In this document: positions 46,501-58,697 of the stretch, one piece after another
Position numbering within the stretch: position 1 is the first letter of the stretch
Layout: every line of letters begins with the position of its first letter
Source: Thunnus maccoyii
Lineage: Eukaryota > Chordata > Actinopteri > Scombriformes > Scombridae
Assembly: GCF_910596095.1 (NCBI RefSeq)
Contig: NC_056548.1
Coordinates: 14,600,651-14,664,650, forward strand
Reading direction: 5' to 3'
DNA length: 64,000 nt
The notes under the pieces: model-generated
What the model saw: the letters and a program-made list of their open reading frames with translations, nothing else
What the model was told of the DNA's origin: nothing
The model's database searches: none
Position numbers and translations under genes: made by a program

Positions 46501-49500
46501 CGCAGGGTGTCCATGGCGGTATCACCCTGACAGAGGAGAGTAAAAGATAGACAGGACTTATTTCTCTAGATGAGGTGTAGTGATTTCAATATTACCTGTG
46601 CTGATCAGTGATTTTAGCCCCAGTAATAATAACAACCCTGATTACCAACTGTTTTTTTAGCTGACTCACTGGTTTACCTGTAATTTAAGTTCAGTTCGGA
46701 GAGATGCTTTGCATTTCAATAGTGTATGTCTGAATTTTTACATACATGGAGCTGTTTACTGTCAGTTTAATCAGCTCAGCACACAGTAACAACTGAAGGA
46801 GTAGAAAAGGATTTTGCTAAACTAATAGATCACTTGTTAAGTCAACTCATACAATAAAGTAAACATAAACAAACGCAGCCCAATTGACATTTGGAAAGAG
46901 ACACTGGAGATGTTTGCAACTGCCTGTGTCAATAATTTCATTACAGCTAAATAATTACCAGTAACTTAAAATACTATTAAAATTAAGCCTGCCGTTGATG
47001 AAGGTCACATGGTTTCCCTGCAGCGCATCACCATCCATTATACAACCAGCTCTTGTAATGTGCTGGTGGCTGTTTCTTTTATCATGAGGGAGGAGGGGAA
47101 ATGTTTTATTACACATCCTCTCTTGTAATATGAGTATTACAAGAAGCCTCTGTTCAACTGTCTTCTCTTAAGTGTTACTGGGGTTTACTTTCCATATGCT
47201 AAGATAAATCAGTGAACTACAGCACTGGTAATTAGAAGTAGAAACCTTAATGATTTTAACAAAGTTAAACAAGCATTAAAAAAAAAAAAAAAAAACTACA
47301 GCTCAAGTGAATATTTACCAACTTTCATAATCTTTGCTGTGTAAAACTTTGACACTTATTAGTTCTCTCTGTCCTGCTGTAATTACATAATAACAACAAC
47401 AATAATAATAATAATAATAACAATAACAATAACAATAATAATAATATTACATTTAATTTGTACCACAAATGTAAATGTCTGAACCATCCTCTGAACTAGC
47501 CCCTTGACTCGCCAACGAACTCTTCTGTGGAGTCGTGACGTTTAGCCTGCAAAGTTCCAGGGCTTATGGAAATGGCGTTCATTAAAGGCTGCTACAAACT
47601 GAAATATTGAGTTAACACCAGTATTAAGTCATTAAAAAAATAAATAAAATACTGTACTTCTCGAGACATATACGTGACGTACTGTAGAGTAAGGTGATAA
47701 TGATTATGATAAGACTGGCTTTTTTGTTACTTCCTTTATTACAAATTAAATTAAGTTAATGGGATTATTAATGAGGGTTTTCATAAGGTACAGTCACATT
47801 ACAGTTCCATCAGACAAATATTAGCTTAGTCTCCCATTCATTTGTATTGAAGCACGTACAAAGGACAAATACAAGCATGCGTTTCCTGTTTCGCTGCAAT
47901 CTCCAGCCGGCCCCAACAGACTTGCAGGTCAGTCTTGGATGTGTCCAATAGAAACACTGCTGCATTGCTGCTATGGTGATGATCATCACCACATTTAATA
48001 CATTATCACACTACCAGACTACAAACTGTAGTGTCACTCACACTCTTTACAGTTTGTGATCTCTCCGATCAATATTTATTTACTACCTGCATCAGAAACA
48101 TGACATCATGTCGGGACAACGGGAACATTTTGTTCAGAAATGTAATGTGACTGAACCTTTACTTCAGGTCTCTACAGATGATGATTCTGTTAACACACAT
48201 GTAACCGCACACACCTTAGAGTTGCGTAGGGTGACAGAAGCCCCTCGTTCCAACAAGAGTCTGGCCACCTTAAAGTTGCCGCAAGCAAGGGCATCATGGA
48301 GAGGAGTCACTCCTTCACATAAGGGACCACCAGGGTCGTTGATGTTAGCGCCTCGCTCCAGTAGCACGGCTACAATCTCTGATGACGGAAAGAGTGAGAA
48401 CGGATGAGATAGAGAAGGGAGTGAACAGCTGAATAAAAGAGTACAGTCTTCTTAAGGTGTTAATATACTGTAGGTATAATCTTAAATCAGTTACCTTGGT
48501 GACCGTGGTTGCAGGCCTCATGCAGGGGAGTCCAGCCACAGTAGTCCCTGGGATTCACTGGGTGACCCTGACATACAGACAGGCAGGATGACATTAATCA
48601 TGATATGATGTAGGTTGTATTATGCAGACTTAGACAAAAAGCTACAGTCCAAGATGTTTGGTTATTTGGCTTCTGCTGAGAGCAACACAGATATTCCACA
48701 GTTTACAGAGGATTCTCATCTGTCTGACTTTTATTGTGTTTTGCTTTAGTGCATTGCTTCCTTCAGGCTGCCTCCAGATTGTCTTGATTGAGCTTTTTTA
48801 GACAAATTTCCGATGAGGACACAATTTTTTTTTTTTGAACAAATCAACAAAAAAATATGGATCTTATTTTGCTCACCTGTTCCACCAGGTACTGGACCTG
48901 CTTCAAGTTCCCATCTATACACGCTCTGTGGAGAGATGTTTCACCCTTCTCATTCCTCTTGTTCCACTGAATCAGAAAGACAGACAGAAGCAGCAGGAAA
49001 CACGAGGTAAGAAAAGGAATCCAAATATGAGATGATTGCTTGTGCAAAGTGCCAAATGATATGACGATATTTGCCCTTACTCTTCCTGCCTTCCTCCTTC
49101 CTGACACCATCTTGTCATAGCCCTCCAAATCGTCATCTAGAAACCGTGTGAAACAAAAATAAGATCATTTTGGCAAATAATATAAGCCATAGGTCTAAAG
49201 GTGGATAATTGATATAACACAGCCTACCCGAGTCTGAAAGGACAACATCACTGTCATCCAGCGGTTCACTGTTGTCCATCTCCTCTTCTTCATCGTCTTC
49301 ACCATCGCTGTTGTCTGGACTCCAGCCCTCTGAAGCACACAGCTCATGCAGCCTTGCTTCAGTGTCATCAGCATCCGATGAGCCGTTTCGTCTCTGAACC
49401 GCCAAGCAAAGCCTCAGCACACGCTTCTGTAGGAGACAAAGTGAACCTTCATACACATTATACACCCAGAATACCCGAAGTCTTTGTTGAGTATTGTTGA

Positions 49501-52500
49501 AGTGATGAGACAATATGATGATTATCTTATCATTTTAATGTACAGAATTGTGGAAGTAAGATCATTTGCTCCTTTGCTTCGGTTCTGTGTGCATGTCATT
49601 GAGAGAAAGAATTAACTCTAGGAGGACCACTTCTTTCCTTCCATCCTTGTTTAGGCCCAAATAAGGTGACATTCTGGGTCTTGGTGTACACAGAACATGT
49701 TAAGGGGTCAAAGGCCATATGGCATGGAGCCCTTGGTTTCTTGAGTCTTGGGTAGATGTAACACTCACATAACTTACATGTGCATGCAGATGTATATCTC
49801 GTGGCTGTGTGCCATTGACTGTAATGATATAAGTTGATACATTGACCAATCTCAGATTATTTCACTGTTCCTTCAGAAACTATATAGATTAGGTTTGCTC
49901 TTTGTTCGATGAGACAAGTTGATGCAAATCTTTGTGTGTTCTGTCTCCTTATTAAACTATAATATTTTTTAATCTTCAAGTGTTTCGTGTCTTATTTCAT
50001 ATGTGTGTTTAGTATTTTCAGACAATTCCCACAACCGTATCATTCTTTAACAACAAATATTACAGTTTGCATTGCATGCATTTGGATTTACCGCTAAATA
50101 AGAAGGCTGATTGGAGAACTTTTTTTTAGACTTATTAAAATCTTAAAACTTTTTGAGATTTTAATGAATTGATTTCCAGTGTTTCACAACTTTCAGTTGG
50201 TAATGCCTCCTCACCTGTAGTCTGGCCTGCCCAGACTTCTGAGCGCAACGTAACGCTGTACTATAGCTGTTGTCTATATCCTCGAAGGCACAGCCGCTCT
50301 CCTCCTGAGCTGTTGCAATGTTCAGCCAAGTGCTACATTCCTGATACAGAAACATACAGTTGATTAGTTACATACACAAGTATGGACGACATACAGTATG
50401 AGATTTTTCATTTATCATTGTCTACTATGATTATATTATTGGATTTTTTTAAATAATGTATATCAGATAGGGCTGCGGCCAACAATTATTTTCATTATCG
50501 ATTATTCTGCCAATTGTTTACTCATTAATCGTTTTGTCTATAAAATATCAGAAAATAGTGAAAATGCTCTTTATAATTTTCCAGAGTCAATGGTTACGTC
50601 TTTAAATGTCTTATTTTGTCCGAACAAGGGTTCAAAACCCAAAGATATTCAGTTTACTATCATGTATGACAAAGAATCACATTTGAGAAGGTAAAACCAG
50701 CATTTTTTGGCATATTTGCTAAAAAATGACATAAAAAAATGATAAAACTATTATTCAGTTATCAAAATAGATTAATTTTTTCTCTATCGACTAATCAATA
50801 ATCATTGCATCTCCAATGTCCTGTTTGTGAGTCATCTAAATTAACAGAACCGATCATTTGTAAAGTCAGATTTTCTCCCACAGTCATGGAGGTCGAATTG
50901 GTGATTTTCTATTCCCTGAACTAATATACATGATTGTGGAATCAGAAAAAAGGTGCTACAGTTTTTGTGATCGATCCACATAAACCTGACAACATTCCTG
51001 TGACTATAGAATGGGCCTTTAAATAGAGAGCAATGCTGTGTAACGATGCAGGTTGTTCATGATTACCTCAGTAGGGCTGCCCTGTCGTAAAGCCAGCTCC
51101 TGTCTGTAGTGCTCCACCGCCTTGCTGTGCTGTCTCAAGTCTGTGTAGGTCGCAGCCAGTGACACATGGATGACAGCCAGCTCCCTGGCAGGCTTTCCCA
51201 ACGCCTTGGCACCTGTAAGCTACACCACATTGACAACAAACCTTTATGTAATTCATTGTGGTATCAATCTGCTATGGAGTCAATAAACTCAAATTGTAGA
51301 GGAACTAAAATGCATTTAATAAGGCTGAGATGCATTTAAATATTTTCATGTTTCTCACCTGAGCTTGATATGCATCCAAAGCTTTCTTGTAGCAGAGGAC
51401 TTTACAGTAGAGGTCCCCGAGCTGTTCTGCCAGCCCCACTGCCTGATGGGATGGGAGTCTTTTGCCCTGATCCTCCCCCAACTCCTCCTCTAATTTACAG
51501 CCTTGGTCAGCTATGAAATTAGAGAAACAAATCATGTAATAAACTCAGCCATCTTTGAAATATACAATGAAAACAAATCAAACTAAATAATCTTGAATAA
51601 ATACATATAATCAACAAGATTGAATAGCTCTTTCACCATATTTGAACACTTTCTTCACTGCCTGCCGGTCCAGTGGCTGCTGGGAACCCAACATGAGAGC
51701 TTTCTTCAGAGATCGTCTAGCTGCTACGAAATCACCCAGAGACAGCTGGACCTGTGAATAAATGTCACAGAGACACACATGTTGAGCCACAGCGACAGAA
51801 AATGGGAGTTGTTTGATTTCAATCAACTATTGTTGCTATATTTTACATACCTTGCCGATGCAGTGGAAGCACTCACTCTCACTGAACTTGTCTTTGATCT
51901 TTCGGGCACACTCTTTGGCCTGTTCCAGGCAGCGCACAGCATTAGAGTGCTGACCGTTACGAAAGCAGATGTTGCCGAGGTTAAAGTTTGCACGGTAGAG
52001 ATCCTCCAGCAGTTGGCCCTTTCTTTACAGGATGAATAAAGGAAGACAAGAGAATCAACAATACTTTACGGTGAACTTTTTAGAGAAAAAAGAAGGCACA
52101 ATCATCAAATCACAGACTATTTACCCGCTGTCAACCTGAGAATTTACAGTAGGATTAAAAGTAACAAAGGACATTCTTACTCAGCAATAAAGACACTGCG
52201 TCGGATCAATTCACTGCAGCGCTTGTGCTGCCCCAGATGATCATAAACCAGACCGAGATTGAGGAAGAGACGAGCCTTCATCTCACTAATCTCTCGCCCA
52301 GGCACAGTTCCTGGAGAACAGAGACAAACAAAGATTACTAACCCCAGAAAGTGAAGCAAAATGTAAAATGTTAGAAAAAACTGGTAAAATTATAATTTAA
52401 TATTTTCCACAAATTCCTGAAGATACACAATGTCTTCATGACAAATCATGCGCACCTTCTAGATGATCATTCACAATGGCGAGGCTCTTCATAAAGGTAT

Positions 52501-54342
52501 CCTCTGCTTGCTCTAAACTGTTCCTTGATTGGTCTGATTCATAACGGAAGAGGTAGGTTCGACCAATAGTGGCCAGCGCTCGCTGCTCCTCAGCATGATC
52601 TCTGACAGACCGAGCCAGGTCCAGGTGACGGTGTTGATGCTGGAGAAAACACATATACAGAAAACCCTTTAAGTGCTTCCAAAACATCCTTTGATACAAC
52701 ATCTGTACCACTTTAGTATTTCAAAATGAGAGCTTTCAAGAATTGGTTCAATAGCCACAAAAAATACTTTGTGCATGCATTTTGAAAAAGGCAGAATTAT
52801 CTATTCACTTTCAAAGCAGCTTCAATATTTCCCATCTCTGCGTAGCACTCTCCAATCTTTCGATTGGCCACAGCTCGTCCAATCACATCATTTGACACCT
52901 CAGAGAGAGACAACTCCTGCTGGTGCTCCCTAATGGCAGCTTCATAGTCACCTGGAACACAGAGAGATAAGACAGGACAAAGTGGTTAAACAAGAGGTCA
53001 ATAAAGGAAATGTAGACATGACTATTAAGCTTTCAAAGAGAGGAGAAAAAACATAAGAGAGGCATGCAACAAAAACAGATTGAGGGTAGGACCTAAATAA
53101 TAACTACACTTTACATTACTGGAGAACATCACACAGGTTACTGTGACTAAGTGGCACAATAACATGTCTTCATAATGTGCACAAAATATACAACAGAGAG
53201 ACAAGGAATGACAGCAGACTTCAGGCGACACACTGCCATAAATGTACACCACAGTATGGAGGTAGTGGGGAGGGCAAAAGTCGATAACTATAGGTTTTTG
53301 AGGACAATCGGACATGACTAAACAACTGCACATTGATAGGGTTTAAATCCAGAAGGAGGCAGTAAAGCGACATCAAGGATACCAACTCCTGTAAACTGTC
53401 TAATAAGAAGAACAATGAATGAACTGCAAGAATGAAGCTGCCAGTTGAAAACTATTCTAAATCCAGTAATTGCATGTATATTTGTAAATGGACACAAGCT
53501 TAGTTTGAAAATTAGAAATTGTGTCTGTTTACACCACCTCCATCTGTATATTTCACATAATGATGAGTATAGAGCTGTTACGATTAGTCGCTTGATTGAT
53601 TAGTTGCCATCTATTAAATTAATTGCCAGTTGTTTTGATAATACCAGTTTCTCAAATGTGATTATTTTCTGGTTTCTTTTTGTAATCTATGACAGTAAAC
53701 TGAATATCTTCAGGTTGTGGACTGTTAAGGACAAAACAAAACATTTGAGGACGTCACTTTGGGACTGAGTGTATATTCTGTAAATGGACAAGCTGAGTTT
53801 TAAAGTCACAAGTGGGATCTGTTAACACAACCCCCATCTATATATTTCACATAATTATGAGTAACTACTGTATGTATATTCATGATTTATGTTGTTTGAA
53901 AAAAATTCTAATCTCTTCCATGTCCTTATCACTGTATTACACACAGTACCAGTCAAAAGTTTGGACACACCTTTTCATCCTCTTGAATGAGACAGTGTGT
54001 CCAAACCTTTGACTGGTACTGTATGATACATGGTTTTGGACAGATCTCTGTAACTTACACATTTTTACTACATATTAGTAGTTGTTATATAAAACTACTT
54101 ACCATTTCTGGACAGCAGCTCTCCCAGCTGATTACAGATGTTGGCTTCCTCTTTCAGGTTGTTGCTGTTCTGGGCTTTGCTCTTTGCTTTCTGCAGCTCT
54201 GTAGGACGTTTACAGATTAAACGTAACGTTAACCATCAACAGCGCAAACGAGCGAAGTACACTGGGGATTATACGTCTGCCAACTTGCAAATACAGTTAA
54301 AGTAAGGCGATACTTACGTTTTATCTCCCGTGAGAAGCTCAT
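40818..54342 (-). CDS. tonsl: Tonsoku-like DNA repair protein, complete gene
   Basis: 28 coding exons join in one frame to about 1444 residues (human about 1378). From the 5' end: 54318-54342, 54103-54198, 52809-52951, 52456-52639, 52181-52310, 51851-52022, 51637-51751, 51359-51510, 51067-51219, 50215-50340, 49228-49426, 49081-49136, 48877-48966, 48495-48567, 48215-48378, 46403-46526, 46054-46295, 45434-45920, 45113-45309, 44183-44289, 43879-44035, 43673-43751, 43274-43581, 42166-42337, 41766-41941, 41484-41557, 41137-41270, 40818-41017. TPR repeats, an acidic segment, ankyrin repeats, a linker, a ubiquitin-like region and C-terminal LRRs follow in the TONSL order. Hallmarks include [46 protein letters not shown] with MMS22L promotes homologous recombination at stalled forks, binding new histone H3-H4 through its ankyrin domain (established knowledge). 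No frame breaks seen. Confidence 0.95.
46527..48214 (-). other. tonsl intron 15
   Basis: The largest tonsl intron, 1.7 kb, AT-rich, with poly-A runs and the AAT/AAC microsatellite. I see no exon or transposon in it. Confidence 0.6.
47395..47447. repeat. AAT/AAC trinucleotide microsatellite
   Basis: Mixed AAC and AAT units inside tonsl intron 15, the 1.7-kb intron between exons 16 and 15. Confidence 0.85.
48215..48966 (-). other. tonsl: TONSL ankyrin repeats (exons 13-15)
   Basis: Three ankyrin units are legible: [40 protein letters not shown] and [20 protein letters not shown]. They end in [14 protein letters not shown]. In human TONSL this domain reads the H4 tail unmethylated at Lys20. 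The residues here look conserved, but the exact contacts were not checked. Confidence 0.88.
49228..49426 (-). other. tonsl: TONSL acidic segment (exon 11)
   Basis: Residues about 433-498 include [20 protein letters not shown]. The acidic stretch just before the ankyrin repeats is a conserved feature of TONSL. Confidence 0.85.
49545..50000. repeat. LTR-like insertion in tonsl intron 10
   Basis: A block unlike its surroundings: mixed composition, near its right end GATGAGACAAGTTGATGCAAATC, a T-rich stretch with TATTAAACTATAA (ATTAAA-type signal) and GTGTTTCGTGTC. This resembles the R/U5 part of a retroviral LTR. No primer-binding site or open frame found; tentative. Confidence 0.25.
50469..50813 (+). 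repeat. Dispersed ~330-bp repeat, copy A
   Basis: Begins AGGGCTGCGGCCAACAATTATTTTC, contains AAACCCAAAGATATTCAGTTTACTATCATG, and ends near CTAATCAATAATCATTGCATCTC. The ends are imperfect inverted repeats of each other, so it may be a non-autonomous hAT-like element. Inside tonsl intron 9. Confidence 0.65.
53571..53770 (-). repeat. Dispersed ~330-bp repeat, copy B (inverted, truncated)
   Basis: Reverse-complement orientation: GAGCTGTTACGATTAGTCG at the start, TGACAGTAAACTGAATATCTTC in the middle. Lies in tonsl intron 2. Confidence 0.6.
53943..54023. mobile_element. Miniature Tc1-type fold-back element
   Basis: ACAGTACCAGTCAAAAGTTTGG (53943-53964) and its near reverse complement CCAAACCTTTGACTGGTACTGT (54001-54022) close on only about 35 bases. 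These ends match a terminal repeat widespread among fish Tc1-like transposons. Lies in tonsl intron 2; no transposase. Confidence 0.75.
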
Positions 54343-55053
54343 CGTGGTTAAGCTCTGGTAGCTAACAGCCAGCTAACTTACAGCTGGTGGTCAATGACAA
54401 CGGAGCGCGCCTCACTGTAGCTAAACGGATGCTAACTTACAACTCACAAATTTACAGAATCAACCACCTTTTTCACTTCCCTTTCACTAACACACATCTC
54501 TGCTAATCCGTTGATATCATTTTCCTAACCGATCGTGCTCGTCATGTCTCATCAAACAGCAGACAAACAGCAAATATTTGTTTGCCTTAGCTCTCTGTTC
54601 AGGAACTTTTACAATGCCCCGCCAGGACTGTGGGAACCAATAACGTCACTTCATGTATTTTGAGTTTTTTACACCCTGATTACAGCCTCACAGGCATGAA
54701 TTCCCCCTCACTCGTCAGGATTAAAAGGTTGTATGTCCAACCCTGCACCTCAAACATGATCATCTGCTATAACCTAGCTCTTGAACATAATATATTCAAC
54801 TTGTAGACGTTTCTTAGGACAGAAAGATAGAGTGCGCTTGCCTGACAGACAAAAGAAAGGGCAAAAATATTAGCGAAAACATAACGATCTTTCATTGGCT
54901 AACGCCAGAGCGTGACGTAGTACCACCTAGTAACAGTGGTGTACTCTACACTGAGACCAGACACCTGTCAGTTTTTGTACTAATTTAACATCTGGTGATA
55001 GTTTGTGCACTCAGTACAAAACTAAACAAACAAACAAAGTACAGGATCTCATT
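54343..55053. promoter_or_regulatory. Head-to-head interval upstream of tonsl
   Basis: The 0.7 kb upstream of the tonsl start lacks a TATA box near the start. It has two pairs of CCAAT and TGACGT motifs: CCAAT at 54637-54641 with ACGTCA at 54643-54648, and ATTGG at 54894-54898 with TGACGT at 54913-54918. Such NF-Y and ATF/CREB type pairs are common in housekeeping and bidirectional promoters. The plus-strand partner, if any, would be the small exon at 55054. Confidence 0.4.
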
Positions 55054-55140
55054 ATGATGAGTAGCTTGTCCCTGTTGTCTGGTCTGACTTGTTTACTGTA
55101 CCATATGTGGGCCAAGTTAATCAGGATAAAGGCAGAGGAG
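55054..55140 (+). CDS. Orphan exon-like ORF with signal or membrane segment, function unknown
   Basis: ATG ATG opens a 29-codon frame reading MMSSLSLLSGLTCLLYHMWA then KLIRIKAEE, followed directly by a good splice donor GTAAGA at 55141. The hydrophobic start could be a signal or membrane anchor. It points away from tonsl, 0.7 kb from its start. I could not find a second exon before the next gene; the following 3.5 kb is mostly repeat. It may be the first exon of an unrecognised small gene, a non-coding transcript, or chance. I do not recognise the family. Confidence 0.25.
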
Positions 55141-55217
55141 GTAAGATTCAACTAATTCCTGACAGTTTTGAAGAAAATCGTTACATCTAAATCCTGTTTC
55201 ACAGTGGTGAATTGATT

Positions 55218-55533
55218 AGGGCTGTAACTAACAATTATTTTCATTATTGATGATTTGTTTGGCCTATAAAATGTCAGGAAAAAATGACTGTTAAGATGTC
55301 CCAGTCAAAGGTGACATCCTCAGATGTCTTGTTTTGTCTGACCAATGGTCCAAAACCAAAAAGATACCGAGTTTACTATCATGTGTGACACATAAAAGCA
55401 TTAAATCATCATATTTGATAAGTTGAAAACAGTACATCTTTTGTATTTAAAATGACTAAAATGGTGAATCAATTATCAATGTGCTGTAGTTTCCAATTTG
55501 TTTTCTTTCAGTTGATTAATCGTTGCAGCTCTT
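55218..55533 (+). repeat. Dispersed ~330-bp repeat, copy C
   Basis: AGGGCTGTAACTAACAATTATTTTC at the left, AGTTTACTATCATGTGTGAC in the middle, GATTAATCGTTGCAGCTCT at the right. The best-preserved ends of the five copies. Confidence 0.7.
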
Positions 55534-55753
55534 AAACTGATACATTTTTGCTGTAAGCATCTCTATTTGTCACAAAGTCTTTTTTTACAAATAGTGAGGT
55601 GTAATATATGCGAGCCCAGTTCTGCAGGGGAAATAGTCTCAGATCAGGAATAATAGAAAAGTAGTAATTTATGAACAACGTCAACATCACTTATGTAAGT
55701 TAGAATTCTTCAATGACTAAATTTAATGTGTCAAAAATACATATTGGTTGATG

Positions 55754-57076
55754 TACAGTACATCCAGATGGTGTTCAAACCCTGTCACTATTTTCACATT
55801 TTATGTTGCAGCCTTATTCTAAAATTGTTTAAATTAATTTTTTCCCTTCATCAATCTACAATCAATACCCCATAATGGCAAAACGAAAACATGATTTTAG
55901 AATTTTGTTGCAAATTTATTAAAAAGGAAAAGCTGATATATCACATTGACATAAATATTCAGACCCTTTACTCAGTACTTAGTTTGAAGCACCTTAGTTT
56001 GAAGCACCTTTGGCAGCGATTATAGCCTTGAGTCTTCTTGGGTATGATACAACAAGCTTTTCACACCTGGATTCAGGGATTTTCTGCTGTTCTTCTCTGC
56101 AGATCCCCTTAAGCTCTGTCAAGTTGTCGGTGACATTGTCAGGTCTCTCCAGAGATGTTCGATCAGGTTCAAGTCAGAACTCTAGCAGGGCCACTCAAGG
56201 ACATTCACAGAGTTGTCCCTAAGCCACTCCTGCGTTGTCTTGGCTGTGTGCTTGGGGTCATTGTCCTGTCGGAAGGTGAACCTTTAGCCCAGTCTGAGGT
56301 CCTGAGCACTCTGGACCAGGTTTTTATTAAGGATATCTCTGTACTTTGCTCCGTTCAGCTTTCACTCAACCCTGACCAGTCTCCCAGTCCCTGCTGCAGA
56401 AAAACACCCCTACAGCATGATGCTGCCACCACTAAGCTTCACTGTTGGGATGGTATTGGGCCGGTGATGAGCAGTGCCTGGTTTCCTTCAGACATGACGC
56501 TTAGAATTGAGGCCAAACAGTTAAATCTTGGTGTCATCGGACCAGAGAATCTTGTTTCTCACAGTCTGAGAGTCCTTTAGATTCTTTTTTTGCAAACTCC
56601 AAGCAGGCTTTCCTGTGTCTCTCACTGAAGAGAGGCTTCCATCTGGCCACTCTACCATAAAACCCAGATGGAGGGTAGAGTGTTGCAGTGATGGTTGTTC
56701 CTCTTGAAGTTTCTCCCATCTCCACACAGGATCTCTGAAGCTCAGCCAGAGTGACCATCAGGTTCTTGGTCACCTCTCTTATCGAGGCCCTTCTCCCCCG
56801 ATTGCTCAGTTTGGCCGGGCAGCCAGATCTAGGAAGAGTCCTGGTTGTTCCAAACTTCTTCCATTTAAGAGTTTTGGAGGCCACTGTGTTCTTGGGAACC
56901 TTCAATGCAACAGATCTGTGCTTTGACACAACCCTGTCTCTGAGCTCTGCAGGCAGTTCCTTCAACCTAATGGCTTGGTTTTTGCTCTGATATGCATTGT
57001 CAGCTGTGAGACCATATACAGACGGATGTGTGCCTTTTCAAATCATGTCCAATCAATTGAATTTACCACAAGTGGA
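55754..57076 (-). mobile_element. Truncated Tc1-like transposon
   Basis: The left end (TACAGTACATCCAGATGGTG, 55754) is followed by the AT-rich subterminal region with AATACCCCATAATGGCAAAACG and then reverse-oriented transposase sequence. At the other end similarity stops near TTTACCACAAGTGGAC (57075), before the second terminal repeat, so one end is missing. The family is one of the commonest Tc1 types in fish genomes. Confidence 0.8.
56040..56965 (-). pseudogene. Broken Tc1-type transposase
   Basis: Minus-strand translation begins MKELPAELRDRVVSKHRS (first helix-turn-helix), then VPKNTVASKTLKWKKFGT and RTLPRSGCPAKLSNRGRR (second DNA-binding segment and linker), then SFYGRVARWKPLFSERH-like sequence. 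After about 56534 the frame shifts and has stops, and a deletion lies between the first two segments. The catalytic DDE part survives only in pieces. Not functional. Confidence 0.75.
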
Positions 57077-58697
57077 CTTTTTGGCTACAAATATTGATGT
57101 CAGCTTAAAAATCCAGTCTCTGCACATGCAGGTGGCCAAGTGGTAAGATGTTTACTATATAATACCAAAGAAAAAGCTGCTCTAATAACTATCACTGTGA
57201 TTATGAAGCCACAATTATGAGACATTCAGGAGTTTTACTTGTATTCTTACTACTGCAGTCAAAGTATACGACTGGACTAAGCTGCAGCCATATAATCTTT
57301 TACAACATCATCAAACAGTTTTCTGTCCATTTAAATTCAATTTACATATGATGTCTCAACTATAGGCTTAATGTGAATCATGAATATTTTTAAATGCATA
57401 ATATACGAGACTGATTTTATCCACACAGTCAGTAAGTCTACTGTAAAGAAAGACCCACAAATCTGAAACACAAACAATACCTCACATTACTCACACCAAT
57501 TTTCAGATTGACGTCCATGGCGCTAACCCAAATTCATGATCTTATAATCCAACTGTCAGTCTGCTAAAAAAAAAAAAAAAGAAAAGGGAGACACATGGTC
57601 TGGCTGACGGTGACGTTGGCACAGAGACGATTCTTGATTGGTGCGTTCAGATGGACAGCATGCCTTGACAGACAAATAGTGATACAGCCTCCAGTGTGTC
57701 ACCAAATTAAACAAACACACCCATTTATTAATTTTATTATGAGTTCGTAAAGGAGACTGGTAGGTGTGTGATGATCAGAATGGTGTCGTCTGTTGGGACC
57801 TGCAGTTTTTATCCATCGTCTTACAAAATAACATTTTAAAAAAGTGAAATAAATGCAGAAAAAAAGGTTTCTATACTATCTCAATATTGCATATTACATT
57901 ACCTGCCAGTTATTCGTGAGCTTCTTGATTAAAAACTATATTGGCCTTATTTCTGCAGGGATTGCCTAAGCATTTTTGGAACATCCCAAAATATTCTAAA
58001 ATCTGGATCCTCTGAGATAAAAACAAAAACACCACAGCATGTAAATAATTCAGCAACCATAAAATCTTACATTTACTGCACAGTTTCATGTCAGAGATTC
58101 AATTTCTTGTCAACCAGACACTCATCAAACATCACGAACCACCAAGCAGAGACGCAGCGTTGTCAGTTTTTGGCAGAATGTGAAAAAAACATCTTTGACA
58201 TGCCAGACACGGGACTGCCAGCATCAGAGGAATCCTTTCACATCAGACGCAGACTTCCTCCCAGCCTCTCTGTGTAAAGCGTTGACCTTACAAATGAGCA
58301 CGCTGCATCATTGTGAGAATTGGTGTTTCTGGGCGGTGCAAAGTAGAGTAGAGCACATCATAGTGCAGGATATCTGAGCACAGCAGAGCACAGAGAGGCA
58401 GGCACATCCGCCGCTGGAGGGATCAAATCTGTACCATCTGACGCTCAAGGATTTATGGGTTTAGTCAAAATTGCTTTTCCCACTGTGGAGATTAAGCACC
58501 GTAGGATGTTTTCCACTCAGGCCGTAGAATAACCCAGTGTAGCTGCTGCTACTGCTGCTGCTGTTGCTGTTTTTCTCCCCTCTTATCGGCTCCGACGCTG
58601 GAGAAGGGAATGTCTCAGGAAGGCAGAGTGCTCCAAGCCCTGGAGGGGAGTAGATTCTGACTGACAGGAGAGGTTCGTCCTCTGGGGAATGTGAACC
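57077..58697. other. Upstream region of the GABA receptor gene
   Basis: No exon recognised. 58100-58697 is less AT-rich and probably contains the promoter and 5'UTR. It includes a CAG-type run on the minus strand (CTGCTGCTACTGCTGCTGCTG, about 58541). I see no clear TATA box. Confidence 0.4.

Larger units (their letters stand above)
50215..54342 (-). other. tonsl: TONSL N-terminal TPR region (exons 1-10)
   Basis: Residues 1 to about 432. Repeated helix-turn-helix units such as [57 protein letters not shown] and [20 protein letters not shown] show the TPR pattern. In the human protein this region binds MMS22L and other fork proteins. Confidence 0.85.

Noticed and set aside
56155-56580. 141-codon plus-strand open frame
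   Set aside because: Antisense to the Tc1 transposase remnant.
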